A DNA stretch of 64,000 nt, taken from NCBI GenBank assembly GCA_030649935.1, contig JAUSFN010000026.1, positions 212,979 to 276,978 on the forward strand, in the 5' to 3' direction. Source of the stretch: Candidatus Planktophila sp. Lineage in GTDB: Bacteria > Actinomycetota > Actinomycetes > Nanopelagicales > Nanopelagicaceae. Below, piece after piece: positions 16,578 through 24,982 of the stretch. Position 1 is the first letter of the stretch, and the number at the start of each line of letters is the position of its first letter. The position numbers were made by a program, and so were the translations under genes. The notes below the pieces were generated by a model. The model made no database searches. It was given only the letters and a program-made list of their open reading frames with translations, and had not been told where the DNA came from.

Positions 16578-18080
16578 ATGGCGTTATTAAAGTCAAAGGC
16601 AGCGAAAGCAGCTGCAATGACTGATGCCACCCGCCAACTGAACTCCGCTACCGCAACGGATTCAGCGTTTGAAGTATCTACAACCCCTGGTTCAACCGCT
16701 GATTGGTCGATTTCACAGCTTTCAGCGATCTACAAAGAGCACCGGACACAGCTTGTCTCGCAAGCACGCCGAATCACCCGCGACGAGGCCGAAGCTAACG
16801 AGGTTGTTCAAGAGGCGTTCCTTAAGTTCATGCTCGCATCGCCAGAGCTCGATACTGCTGATCGTGCGCTTGCATATCTTCGTACCTCGGTCACCAACCT
16901 ATCCCTGAACGTCATCCGCGCTCGCGGTGCACGTCCTAACTTGGTTGCAATCGATGCCGATACGACGCAAGAGCGCTTGAACGAGATCGCATCTGAGAAT
17001 CACGTCGATCTCGATACAACTATTGCCGCTGCCGAAGATGCCGCGATTATTCGAGAAGCTCTCTCCCGCCTGACATCAGATCAGCGCACCGCTTTGGTTA
17101 TGTGGGAAATGGAGGGCCGCAGCACGCAAGAGATTGCATCTGCCCTTAACACCAACCCAGCAAATGTTCGCCACATCTTGATCCGCGCTCGCAAATCAAT
17201 GGTCCGCGTTCTTGAAGACTGGGTCATCGACGAGGCAACTGGTCTGACTGCACTTAACGCGCTTTCAACGACATACAAGAAGGCTGCGAAGATTGCTCAG
17301 AAGTCCAGCAAAGCTGCCCTCTCACTTCTCCTTGTTATTACAGCCTTCCTTGGCTTTAACTCAATGTCGGGTAATGAAGGATCACCACTTGCCATTCTCT
17401 CTCCAGAGATTGCAGTAGTTACTCCAGTTTCACCACAGGAGTCAGTGAGCCAAACACCAACCGCAATCGCATCAGCCGCCGCAACCGCTAAAGCAACGGC
17501 CGCCGCAACCGCTAAAGCAAAGACCGCTGCGACCATAGCGGCAGCAGCTGCTACTAAGAGGGCACAAACCGCTGCCCTTAGTATGAAGATCGCCGCACTT
17601 TCATTCTTTGGTCTAGATAAAGATGGTCTACCAACTGCCTTCACAGTAACTGATTCAGAGAACATCGAAGGTATTGCTCGTCTAACAAAAGGAACTTCAT
17701 CGGTTGGATCAGGTGGAATTGTCATTAACAATCAGTTCATAACTGGCTCAGTTGGTCCAAATGTTTTGATTAATCAAGTACTTACAATTGATGGCACAGG
17801 TACGCGCTATTCTGCCAACAGCATTAACATCGGTTGGGCAGGCAATTGGAACTCAGTTGAAGTTAAGTCAAATGACACTTCAATTGATCGTTTATCAAAT
17901 GGTAAGTACTTGATTACTTCAACCTTTACCATTGGATTACTCAATGAATCAATTTTCTCGGTCCCCACGGGAGGCCGCGGCTATGACCTAGCCGATGCGC
18001 CAAAGTCCATCACGACGCGCATTCTCCTGAATGCAGGCAAGACCACCTTCCTTGCGCAAGCGGTGCAGGTGAATAACTAA
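16578..18080 (+). CDS. ECF-like sigma factor fused to membrane segment and outside domain
   Basis: A 500-residue protein. Region 2 (about 48-105, with EANEVVQEAFLKFM) and region 4 (about 157-210, helix-turn-helix STQEIASALNTNPANVRHIL) form a complete sigma-70 family core. After a linker, residues 246-262 (AALSLLLVITAFLGF) can cross the membrane; then come a Pro/Ser/Thr stretch, an Ala-Lys-Thr-rich segment with two 8-residue repeats (about 297-333), and a 160-residue beta-rich domain (about 340-500) of unknown family. It should direct RNA polymerase to certain promoters while tethered to the membrane, the outer part perhaps sensing the envelope. No anti-sigma gene is adjacent. ATG 16578 was chosen for its GGGAG site; a TTG at 16545 is in frame. 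Confidence 0.82.
   Translation: MALLKSKAAKAAAMTDATRQLNSATATDSAFEVSTTPGSTADWSISQLSAIYKEHRTQLVSQARRITRDEAEANEVVQEAFLKFMLASPELDTADRALAYLRTSVTNLSLNVIRARGARPNLVAIDADTTQERLNEIASENHVDLDTTIAAAEDAAIIREALSRLTSDQRTALVMWEMEGRSTQEIASALNTNPANVRHILIRARKSMVRVLEDWVIDEATGLTALNALSTTYKKAAKIAQKSSKAALSLLLVITAFLGFNSMSGNEGSPLAILSPEIAVVTPVSPQESVSQTPTAIASAAATAKATAAATAKAKTAATIAAAAATKRAQTAALSMKIAALSFFGLDKDGLPTAFTVTDSENIEGIARLTKGTSSVGSGGIVINNQFITGSVGPNVLINQVLTIDGTGTRYSANSINIGWAGNWNSVEVKSNDTSIDRLSNGKYLITSTFTIGLLNESIFSVPTGGRGYDLADAPKSITTRILLNAGKTTFLAQAVQVNN
17475..17522 (+). repeat. 24-base tandem duplication in the sigma-factor gene
   Basis: Two nearly identical 24-base copies (17475-17498 and 17499-17522, differing at the end) encode eight-residue AAATAKA-type repeats in the Ala-rich linker outside the membrane. 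Confidence 0.8.
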
Positions 18081-18088
18081 ATAGGTTT

Positions 18089-18116
18089 CCACATTGAGTC
18101 CGGATACTCAATGTGG
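18089..18116 (+). terminator. hairpin after the sigma-factor gene
   Basis: CCACATTGAGT (18089-18099) and ACTCAATGTGG (18106-18116) form a perfect 11-base stem with a six-base loop nine bases after the stop. The T run that follows is poor, so it may be a terminator or the first element of the next gene's leader. Confidence 0.55.
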
Positions 18117-18121
18117 GATTT

Positions 18122-18222
18122 GATGAATCAGCACGTGCGATTCATCGAACCGGGTGAAAGAGTTTCTTTCGTGAAATGTGAAAGAAACTTTGATCCCAAG
18201 CCGGCTCTCGGATCGTCCGAGA
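18122..18222 (+). promoter_or_regulatory. structured leader of the surface-protein gene, three hairpins
   Basis: Three inverted repeats follow one another: GATGAATC/GATTCATC (18122-18146), AGTTTCTTTC/GAAAGAAACT (18161-18170 with 18180-18189) and TCTCGGA-TCG-TCCGAGA (18206-18222). A strong AAAGGA ribosome site at 18235-18240 sits five bases before the ATG and outside the stems. Such leaders often stabilise mRNA of abundant proteins; control of translation is also possible. Confidence 0.6.
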
Positions 18223-18245
18223 ACCGACTAATCGAAAGGATATAA

Positions 18246-20072
18246 ATGTCTACAAAGACAACTTACAAGCGCATAGCGCTTGTAGCAGTTGCGGCTTTGG
18301 GCTTTGGTCTTCTGTCAGTAGCGCCTTCATCGGCTACTGTACAGTCAGATACATTGACTCTAGGAGCAACCGCAACTTCGGTTACAGCAGGAACTGCCGC
18401 CACCACCACGGTGACGCAGACTTTCCTTGCTCAGAACTCTGAAACAATGACAGTGACCGCATCACTTGTAAGTGGACCTAGCGGAAACACTGTAATTCCA
18501 ACACTTACTGCAAATGTCCAGAACGGTGCTAATGGAACTCCAACAGCATCTGGCTTAGTTGGAACCATGATTGATACTGTTACCGCAACGGGTGGTGTTT
18601 ATGGTTTAGCATCTGCAACATGGAATCTTTCATTACCAAGTACTGCAATTGCAGGAACTTACACAATTAAGGTTACGCCTGCCATTACCGGCGGGGCGAC
18701 ACCAGTTGCTGCTGCAGTTACATGGACTGTCACCGTAAATGCTGTTGTGCTGACTGTTGCTGACTCATCGTCAACATCAATTCTAAATGCAGCAAGTGTT
18801 GCTACAGGGTCAGCAGATGCTTCGATTACAGTTGCTGCTGCAAACGGTGCAGCGGCTGCTGCGACAATTGTAGTAACACCAAAAGCAGCAGGCGCTGCAA
18901 CTACAGGATCAACAGTCGTTACAGCGACTATCACAGGTCCTGGAACTGTAACTGCATCTGCCTCAAGCACTGCAGCCTCGTCAACTGGCCTTAAGTCAAT
19001 AACCTTTGCAAGTACCACAGCAGGCGTAGCTTATGTACACGTCTACGGTGATGGCACAGCTGGTGTTTCAACAATTACCATCACGATTGGTGGAGTAACT
19101 GTTGGTACAGAGATAGTTACCTTCTCTGGAGTAGCAGCATCTGCAGTAGCAACAGTTGTAATCCCAGTAATCAATTCTGGATCAGGTGCAACTTCTACCA
19201 GCGCAGTAACTGCAATCGTTAAGGATGCAGCTGGAAACGTTGTTTCAGGCAAGGCTATGTTTGCAGTCTCAGGAACAACGACTGTATTTGCTAGCGCAAC
19301 AGCAACAACTGATGCAACCGGTAAGGCAACATTTGCCTTTATTGGTCTTACAGCTGGAACTTCTACAGTGACAGTACAAGACGTTGCTGCTGGTTCAACT
19401 GCTGGCTTCGCAGCAGCAGCGGTTTCAGTGCGTGCAGGTACAATTACTCCATCTACTGTAACAATGTCGCTAGACAAGGCAACTTATACTCCAGGAGAAG
19501 CAGCAGTATTGACAATAGTGGTTAAGGATGCAGCTGGAAATGCAGTCGCTGACGGAACCGCAACTGTCTTTGCAACTGGCGGAGTTACGAGTTCTCGTGC
19601 TCTGACAGTAAGTACGTTGCCAACAGGAACTACGTTGACTACTGGTTCATCAACTGGAACATTGAAGTACGCTATCAACGTTCCAAGCACACAGGGTGAC
19701 TTCACACTCTCAGCTACAGGTGCGACAGGCATTACTGGCACACTTTCAGTAACAGCAAATGTTGGCCAGTCAGCAGCTGAGGCAGCTAATGCAGAAGCAA
19801 TCGCAGCAGCAGCAGATGCAGCAGCAGAAGCAACTGATGCAGCTAATGCAGCAACTGATGCAGCTAACGCTGCAGCAGAGGCAGCAGATGCAGCAACAGC
19901 AGCGGCACAAGATGCAGCTGATGCAGTTGCAGCATTGTCTGTTCAAGTTGAGGAATTGGTCGCAGGCCTAGTTGCTCAGATCACAGCTCAAAAGGCAGCG
20001 ATCCGTGCTCTAACAAACCTAGTAATCAAGATCCAGAAGAGGATAGCGACGATACTCAAGAAGTTGAGTTAG
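18246..20072 (+). CDS. large secreted surface protein, S-layer candidate
   Basis: A 608-residue protein with a signal peptide (about 1-30, ending near PSSAT). Residues 31-505 are rich in Thr, Ala, Val, Ser and Gly and look like several beta-sandwich (Ig-like) domains. At least two contain the invasin/Big-1-type phrase VKDAAGN (near 323 and 428) followed by TATTDATGKATF-like strands. Residues 509-560 are an Ala-rich helix with repeated DAANAA units, and 561-608 form an amphipathic basic helix ending in KRIATILKKLS. There is almost no Cys or Trp. With a strong ribosome site, a structured leader and a strong terminator, it looks highly expressed. S-layer protein or major adhesin is inference. 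Confidence 0.7.
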   Translation: MSTKTTYKRIALVAVAALGFGLLSVAPSSATVQSDTLTLGATATSVTAGTAATTTVTQTFLAQNSETMTVTASLVSGPSGNTVIPTLTANVQNGANGTPTASGLVGTMIDTVTATGGVYGLASATWNLSLPSTAIAGTYTIKVTPAITGGATPVAAAVTWTVTVNAVVLTVADSSSTSILNAASVATGSADASITVAAANGAAAAATIVVTPKAAGAATTGSTVVTATITGPGTVTASASSTAASSTGLKSITFASTTAGVAYVHVYGDGTAGVSTITITIGGVTVGTEIVTFSGVAASAVATVVIPVINSGSGATSTSAVTAIVKDAAGNVVSGKAMFAVSGTTTVFASATATTDATGKATFAFIGLTAGTSTVTVQDVAAGSTAGFAAAAVSVRAGTITPSTVTMSLDKATYTPGEAAVLTIVVKDAAGNAVADGTATVFATGGVTSSRALTVSTLPTGTTLTTGSSTGTLKYAINVPSTQGDFTLSATGATGITGTLSVTANVGQSAAEAANAEAIAAAADAAAEATDAANAATDAANAAAEAADAATAAAQDAADAVAALSVQVEELVAGLVAQITAQKAAIRALTNLVIKIQKRIATILKKLS

Positions 20073-20110
20073 TCTTAATTGCTTCAATTCTTCTGGTAAA
20101 TATCTAGAAC

Positions 20111-20157
20111 CGAAACCCGGTTCCCACTTCGGTGGGGGTCGGGTTTCGGCCTTTCTA
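20111..20157 (+). terminator. strong rho-independent terminator with TTCG tetraloop
   Basis: Outer stem CGAAACCCG/CGGGTTTCG (20111-20119, 20140-20148) and inner stem CCCAC-TTCG-GTGGG (20123-20136), followed by CCTTTCT. It lies 38 bases after the surface-protein stop. Confidence 0.92.
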
Positions 20158-20182
20158 AAGAGTTATTAAGTACTCTTGTCTC

Positions 20183-21877
20183 ATGTTGGATACACGAAGT
20201 AAGAAATTATTAGGGACTATAACATTGGCCGCTCTCGCGGCTGTCACCTTGGTGGTGGCACCTTATACATTGATTGACCCAATAAATCTTCCTAAACTCT
20301 CGGCCTTGGCCTTTTTTTCAATAGTTGCACTTTCGCTTTTAGTTCCAACTATAAAACACCTGTTCAATTCCGAATTTAAAATACTTGTCATACTTATTTC
20401 CCTCTTTGCTTTCCAGATTGTTCTAGTCCTCTTATTTTCTGGAGCTAACTTTGGCGGACAGATATATGGAACTTTTGGGCGCAATACTGGGGCATTGGCA
20501 TATCTCTCTTTAACTGTACTTTTGATGAGTTCTGCATTAATTGCCGATGGGGAGTTCATTAAGAAATTTCTTCGAGTTACCGTGATTGTCGGCGTTATTC
20601 TTATCGTATATGGCAATATTCAATATTTTAATTTGGACCCACTTCCATTTGTAACTGCCTATACAGTTAACGCGCCTGTCGGAACGCTTGGGAACTCTAA
20701 TTTCCAATCAGCATTTATGGGAATAATTACTGTTGTAGCGTTTACCATGGCATTAAATAAGTCATTTAGAGCCGCAATACGAGTTGGATTAGCGATAGTA
20801 GGATTCGCGGCGGTAGTAGTTATATATGAGACTCTCGCCAAGCAGGGATATTTTGCACTTTTGGCGGGTGCTCTAGTCGTAGTGATTCTTTGGCTGTTTA
20901 TGAATAATCGAAAAACTCTGGGAGTCGCTGTCTCTGGATTTGGGGCGATAGGCGCGGGCTTAGTCTTCTTGGGTCTAATTAATTTTGGGCCATTAGCTAG
21001 TTTTCTGTATAAAAGTTCGTTGGAGGCGCGCGGATATTATTGGCGGGCTGCAATAAACATGCTCATAGACCACCCCTTCTTCGGTGTAGGTATGGATGGA
21101 TACATTGACTGGTTTCGGCGGTCGCGGCCGAGCAGTTTTTATGAAAATGGATTCTTCTCGTTTTCAAACTCAGCCCACAACGTCTATTTAGATATAGCTT
21201 CAAACGGTGGTGCTCCATTGATTCTGGTTTATTTTGCCATAATCGCACTTGTAATCCTCTCAATATTTCGGGTCGTCAAGAGAAACTCCGGCTTTGATAT
21301 TCACTTCGTAGTGATAGTTGGCGCATGGGCTGCCTATCAGGCTCAATCAATTGTCAGCATCAATCAACTAGGGCTAGCAATTTGGGGATGGGTTTTAACT
21401 GGTCTGATTATTGGATATGAAATCAATACAAGAGATGTAAAGATTGAGAAAGATTTGGGAGTAAAAAATAAACAGCCCCAACGAAAAGCCAAAGTCGTGA
21501 CGCAACAACTTTCCTCAGCGACAATTTTGAGGGTTTTTGGCGGAGTGATGGTCGGTGCAATTGTCGTCATACCACTCTATTATGCAAATGCTAGTTTTTT
21601 CTCGGCTTTGAAGTCCGGCGATATTAAAGCAGTGCAGACAGCTGCATACTTAAAGCCAATTGATGAGAGACGCCTTCTTCATGTGGCAACGATTCTTCGT
21701 GATGATAAAATGGATTCGGAGGCGATCGCTGTACTCCGTGATGCTACTAAGGGCTATCCAGATTCCTTCGATTTCTGGCAGTTGTGGACAACTATTCCGA
21801 CGGCAGCGCCGGCAGATATTGCAGCGGCAAAAGCCGAAATGATGCGCTTAGATCCTTTTAATCCCGATATCAGGTAA
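20183..21877 (+). CDS. O-antigen ligase-like membrane protein (Wzy_C family)
   Basis: A 564-residue protein with about 12 membrane segments in the first 470 residues and a soluble C-terminal tail. The family core is visible: a large outside loop containing GRNTGALAYLSL earlier, and HPFFGVGMDGYIDWF followed by SAHNVYLDIASNGG, with the conserved His at residue 332. WaaL/PglL-type enzymes move a finished glycan from its lipid carrier to a lipid or protein; related Wzy proteins polymerise repeat units. The C-terminal tail (about 475-564) has a helical, TPR-like look (ERRLLHVATILRDDKMDSEA). Its position right after the surface-protein gene suggests it could glycosylate that protein. Confidence 0.8.
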   Translation: MLDTRSKKLLGTITLAALAAVTLVVAPYTLIDPINLPKLSALAFFSIVALSLLVPTIKHLFNSEFKILVILISLFAFQIVLVLLFSGANFGGQIYGTFGRNTGALAYLSLTVLLMSSALIADGEFIKKFLRVTVIVGVILIVYGNIQYFNLDPLPFVTAYTVNAPVGTLGNSNFQSAFMGIITVVAFTMALNKSFRAAIRVGLAIVGFAAVVVIYETLAKQGYFALLAGALVVVILWLFMNNRKTLGVAVSGFGAIGAGLVFLGLINFGPLASFLYKSSLEARGYYWRAAINMLIDHPFFGVGMDGYIDWFRRSRPSSFYENGFFSFSNSAHNVYLDIASNGGAPLILVYFAIIALVILSIFRVVKRNSGFDIHFVVIVGAWAAYQAQSIVSINQLGLAIWGWVLTGLIIGYEINTRDVKIEKDLGVKNKQPQRKAKVVTQQLSSATILRVFGGVMVGAIVVIPLYYANASFFSALKSGDIKAVQTAAYLKPIDERRLLHVATILRDDKMDSEAIAVLRDATKGYPDSFDFWQLWTTIPTAAPADIAAAKAEMMRLDPFNPDIR

Positions 21878-21965
21878 CAGGGGCTATAGAAGAGTAGGTA
21901 TTTACTCCATTTATTAACGGCAATCAATTATTGTTTACCTATAAGTTTTACTGATTGGGGATGTT

Positions 21966-24029
21966 GTGTTCACACTCGTGGCTATTACCTTTGCCATATT
22001 AGGTATCGCACTAGTTTTGGGCTTTGTCCCAGGCTCCATCATCACTTCTGCAATTTCTGGTGGTTCTAAAAATCGGGGTCCAGTTGCATTAGGTCTTTCA
22101 ATTGGAATCGGCTTCGCAGTTTCTAGTATCGCCGTGGCTTGGGCTTTTGGGTTATTTGGCGCAGATAGTTACTTAACTATTTTAATCGTACTAATTGTTA
22201 TCTCACTCGGGTTACTGATTGTTCCGAAGTTTAGAGAGACGTTGGCGGTATGGAAAGAGTTTGGACGTATAGATGCCCTACTACTTCTGGTTCCCTTTGT
22301 AACCGCTTTTTACAGCAAGCCATATTGGGAAGGCACTACTTCGCTTAAAATAACGGCAGGTAGCGGTCCAGATATTCCGCAGAATTTAATGACCGCGTTA
22401 GCTCAACCTGGGGTTGGTTCTACATGGGCGCAAGGCCGAGATAATTTTTTAGCTTTCTTAGGGGATAAAAACTTAGGTGAGGCTATTTATCACTTGTATC
22501 AACTGCCTTCGATGCAACAACAAGCGGGTTTCGACTATCTAATCTATGGCACTCGATGGGGTTTGAGTATACCCTTTGCACAGATTTTACGTCTTGATTC
22601 ATCACTTCTGATTATTGGTCAGGGTTTAACAATATCTGCAGGAATCGCGGCGCTTGGATTTATTATCTATTCATTTTCTCGTTTGGTTTTTGTTCGTTAC
22701 TCATTATCGTTCTTGCTTTTAATTGCATCAATTTCATCAGCGCCAATAATGGTTCAAGTTTTCAATGGCGGAATGGCACAAGCATGGGCCTTGCCAGGTA
22801 TCGGATTACTCTCAAGTACTTTGCTTCTTACGCTCTATTTAAAAACTAAAGATGAGTTAACACCGAAAGCATTTAAGGGTTTGATTGCACTCTCAGCCTC
22901 TGGATGGCTCGCAAATGCAGTGACGTATATAGATTCAAGTATGACTTTGGCGGTAGTATTTGCAATTTCTGCTGTCTTCTTAGGAATTTTGGCTAAAGGC
23001 GATTTGAGTCTTTCGCTAGTTAAAACCATGTTTCTCGGTGGGGTTATTGCAGCGATAATTGTTGCGCCATATACCTACGCCGCGATTACGACTATGAGTA
23101 TTCGATTAAAACTCGCTTCCGGCACTGGATTTCTTTTTAATCACTGGCCATTGCCATCTGAGATGCTTGGGGTAATTAATATCTGGACAGGAACGGCCGG
23201 TACTCCACGAGATCCTTTAGTGATGCTCATAGGAGTTCTGTTATCGGCTGCAATTATCTGGCTAGTGTTGCGTGGAGTTACGAGTAAGGTTACATGGGAT
23301 AAGTCAGTGTCTATCCTGGGCTTATCGATTGTGATTGTTTGTGGAGCAGTTGCCTTCTGGGCAAAAAATACTAGTTTGGGTAGCAATTACTCATATGTGA
23401 AAGTAGCAACATATGTCGGTCCTCTTTTCTTGCTAATAATTGGCGAGAGAATGTCGCAGAATTTGAAAGTGAAAGTGGGAAAGAAAGCTAAGAATTCAAA
23501 AAATGATTCACATATTTTACTTCGAATGATTACACCGGTGACCTACGTAGTGATTATGGTAGTTTCCGTGATCTCCACTAACTCTGGTTTAGTAAAACAG
23601 CAAGAGTATTCCTATCCATCGGCAATGACGGCAATTCTAAATGATGATGCGGCGCAAGCTGAACTACGTAACTTTAATTATTTAACTTCATATCGGTCGT
23701 TAAGTAACGCACTTGGTTTTGTGGGCGATACGTATTGGATCGCTAAAGCTCCAAATGATATTTTGTTGGAAACACGAATGAACAATGAACTGCGAATTAT
23801 CTGCTTCGTGGGTGATGCGGCCTGTGTTCCTAAAACACCTGAGATTACTGGAAACGTCTTGAATAAATATAGTTTAAAGGTCTATCAATCCCCCATCACT
23901 ACGGCGCAGTTCGCAGCCCTAAAGCCACTGGATCGCTTCTATGCAGCGATGGATGCAGTCGGACAACCACGATTTGATGTTCCTGATCGATTCGTTGGCG
24001 GAAATCCTCTTCTTAAACCAAATACATGA
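21966..24029 (+). CDS. multi-pass membrane protein, unknown, possible GT-C glycosyltransferase
   Basis: A 687-residue protein with at least 12 hydrophobic segments and a C-terminal soluble part (about 540-687). The loop after the first three segments contains YWEGTTSLKITAGSGPDIPQN and later LSIPFAQILRL. The layout, with many segments then an outside soluble domain, is that of GT-C glycosyltransferases, but no diagnostic motif is certain. GTG start with TGGGGA shortly upstream. Its stop overlaps the next gene by four bases (ATGA), so the two are translated together. Confidence 0.6.
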   Translation: MFTLVAITFAILGIALVLGFVPGSIITSAISGGSKNRGPVALGLSIGIGFAVSSIAVAWAFGLFGADSYLTILIVLIVISLGLLIVPKFRETLAVWKEFGRIDALLLLVPFVTAFYSKPYWEGTTSLKITAGSGPDIPQNLMTALAQPGVGSTWAQGRDNFLAFLGDKNLGEAIYHLYQLPSMQQQAGFDYLIYGTRWGLSIPFAQILRLDSSLLIIGQGLTISAGIAALGFIIYSFSRLVFVRYSLSFLLLIASISSAPIMVQVFNGGMAQAWALPGIGLLSSTLLLTLYLKTKDELTPKAFKGLIALSASGWLANAVTYIDSSMTLAVVFAISAVFLGILAKGDLSLSLVKTMFLGGVIAAIIVAPYTYAAITTMSIRLKLASGTGFLFNHWPLPSEMLGVINIWTGTAGTPRDPLVMLIGVLLSAAIIWLVLRGVTSKVTWDKSVSILGLSIVIVCGAVAFWAKNTSLGSNYSYVKVATYVGPLFLLIIGERMSQNLKVKVGKKAKNSKNDSHILLRMITPVTYVVIMVVSVISTNSGLVKQQEYSYPSAMTAILNDDAAQAELRNFNYLTSYRSLSNALGFVGDTYWIAKAPNDILLETRMNNELRIICFVGDAACVPKTPEITGNVLNKYSLKVYQSPITTAQFAALKPLDRFYAAMDAVGQPRFDVPDRFVGGNPLLKPNT

Positions 24030-24982
24030 GAGTTTTCGTCACTGGATCATCAGGTTTTCTAGGTTCGTGGATTTGTAGAGTTTTATCGGCAGGGCACGAG
24101 GTTATTGCCCTTGTCCGCCCGAGCTCGGATACGTATCGGCTTACCGATATTGATGGGTTGCAGATTGAGCGCCGAGAAAGCGATGGTTGGGCAGGCTTCA
24201 TATCGGCTGAAAAACCCGATGTCTTGATTCTTGCCGATTGGTGGGGCGTCGGAAATCACGATAGAAATGATGCGCGACAGTTCGAGAATATAGAGCGCAT
24301 GGAAATCATAGCCGTGGCGGCTAGAGATGCCGGCGTTGGTCTTGTAATCGGCGTGGGTAGCCAGGCCGAGTTAGGACCAGTCTCGAACCGAATCACCGAG
24401 GATCTACCCGATAACCCAACTACTGAATATGGTAAGGCGAAGGTTACTGCACGAAAAATTATCCAGAGTTCACTTGTCGAATCGAAAACACGTTTTGCGT
24501 GGTTGCGAATTTTTTCTACATATGGACCTTGCGACACCGATACGTGGTTGATTCCGCAGTTAATCGATACTTTAACAAAGGGTGAGGTTATGAATTTAAC
24601 AAAGGGCGAACAAGAGTGGAGCTATCTACATGCCTTTGATTTAGCCCGAGCCTTTGAGGCCGTTATCGAAAGTGAGGCAATGTCAGGTGTTGTCAATGTT
24701 GGAAATCCGCAGACCGTTATTTTGAAGGAAGCGGTACACGTTGTCGCAGATCAATTAGGAGCCCAAGGTTTACTCGGTTTTGGAAATTTAGCGTATCGCC
24801 CAGATCAAGTAATGAAGTTAGAACCGGCCTGTGAATCGTTGACCTCGATTGGTTGGAAGCCAATAGTTTCTTTTGAAAATGGAATTGCGCAGACGATTCA
24901 GTGGCGACACCGCGAAACGCTTACTCCATTGCATTGTGAAGATGGTCAGGAAGTTGTATTTACATTACCTTCAAGGCGTTAA
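24026..24982 (+). CDS. NAD-dependent epimerase/dehydratase
   Basis: A 318-residue extended SDR protein: nucleotide site TGSSGFLGSW (residues 6-15), an active-site Ser region IGVGSQAELG, and YGKAK (Tyr and Lys). The C-terminal segment holds VVNVGNPQTVILKEAV, typical of NDP-sugar epimerases and reductases. It likely edits a nucleotide sugar for this glycan locus. The last 23 bases overlap the opposite-strand transketolase gene, one of the tightest convergent overlaps here. Confidence 0.78.
   Translation: MRVFVTGSSGFLGSWICRVLSAGHEVIALVRPSSDTYRLTDIDGLQIERRESDGWAGFISAEKPDVLILADWWGVGNHDRNDARQFENIERMEIIAVAARDAGVGLVIGVGSQAELGPVSNRITEDLPDNPTTEYGKAKVTARKIIQSSLVESKTRFAWLRIFSTYGPCDTDTWLIPQLIDTLTKGEVMNLTKGEQEWSYLHAFDLARAFEAVIESEAMSGVVNVGNPQTVILKEAVHVVADQLGAQGLLGFGNLAYRPDQVMKLEPACESLTSIGWKPIVSFENGIAQTIQWRHRETLTPLHCEDGQEVVFTLPSRR

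Noticed and set aside
19759..19971. Gln-rich open frame inside the surface-protein gene
   Set aside because: It is a shadow of the GCA/GAT codon repeats of the Ala-rich helix in another frame.
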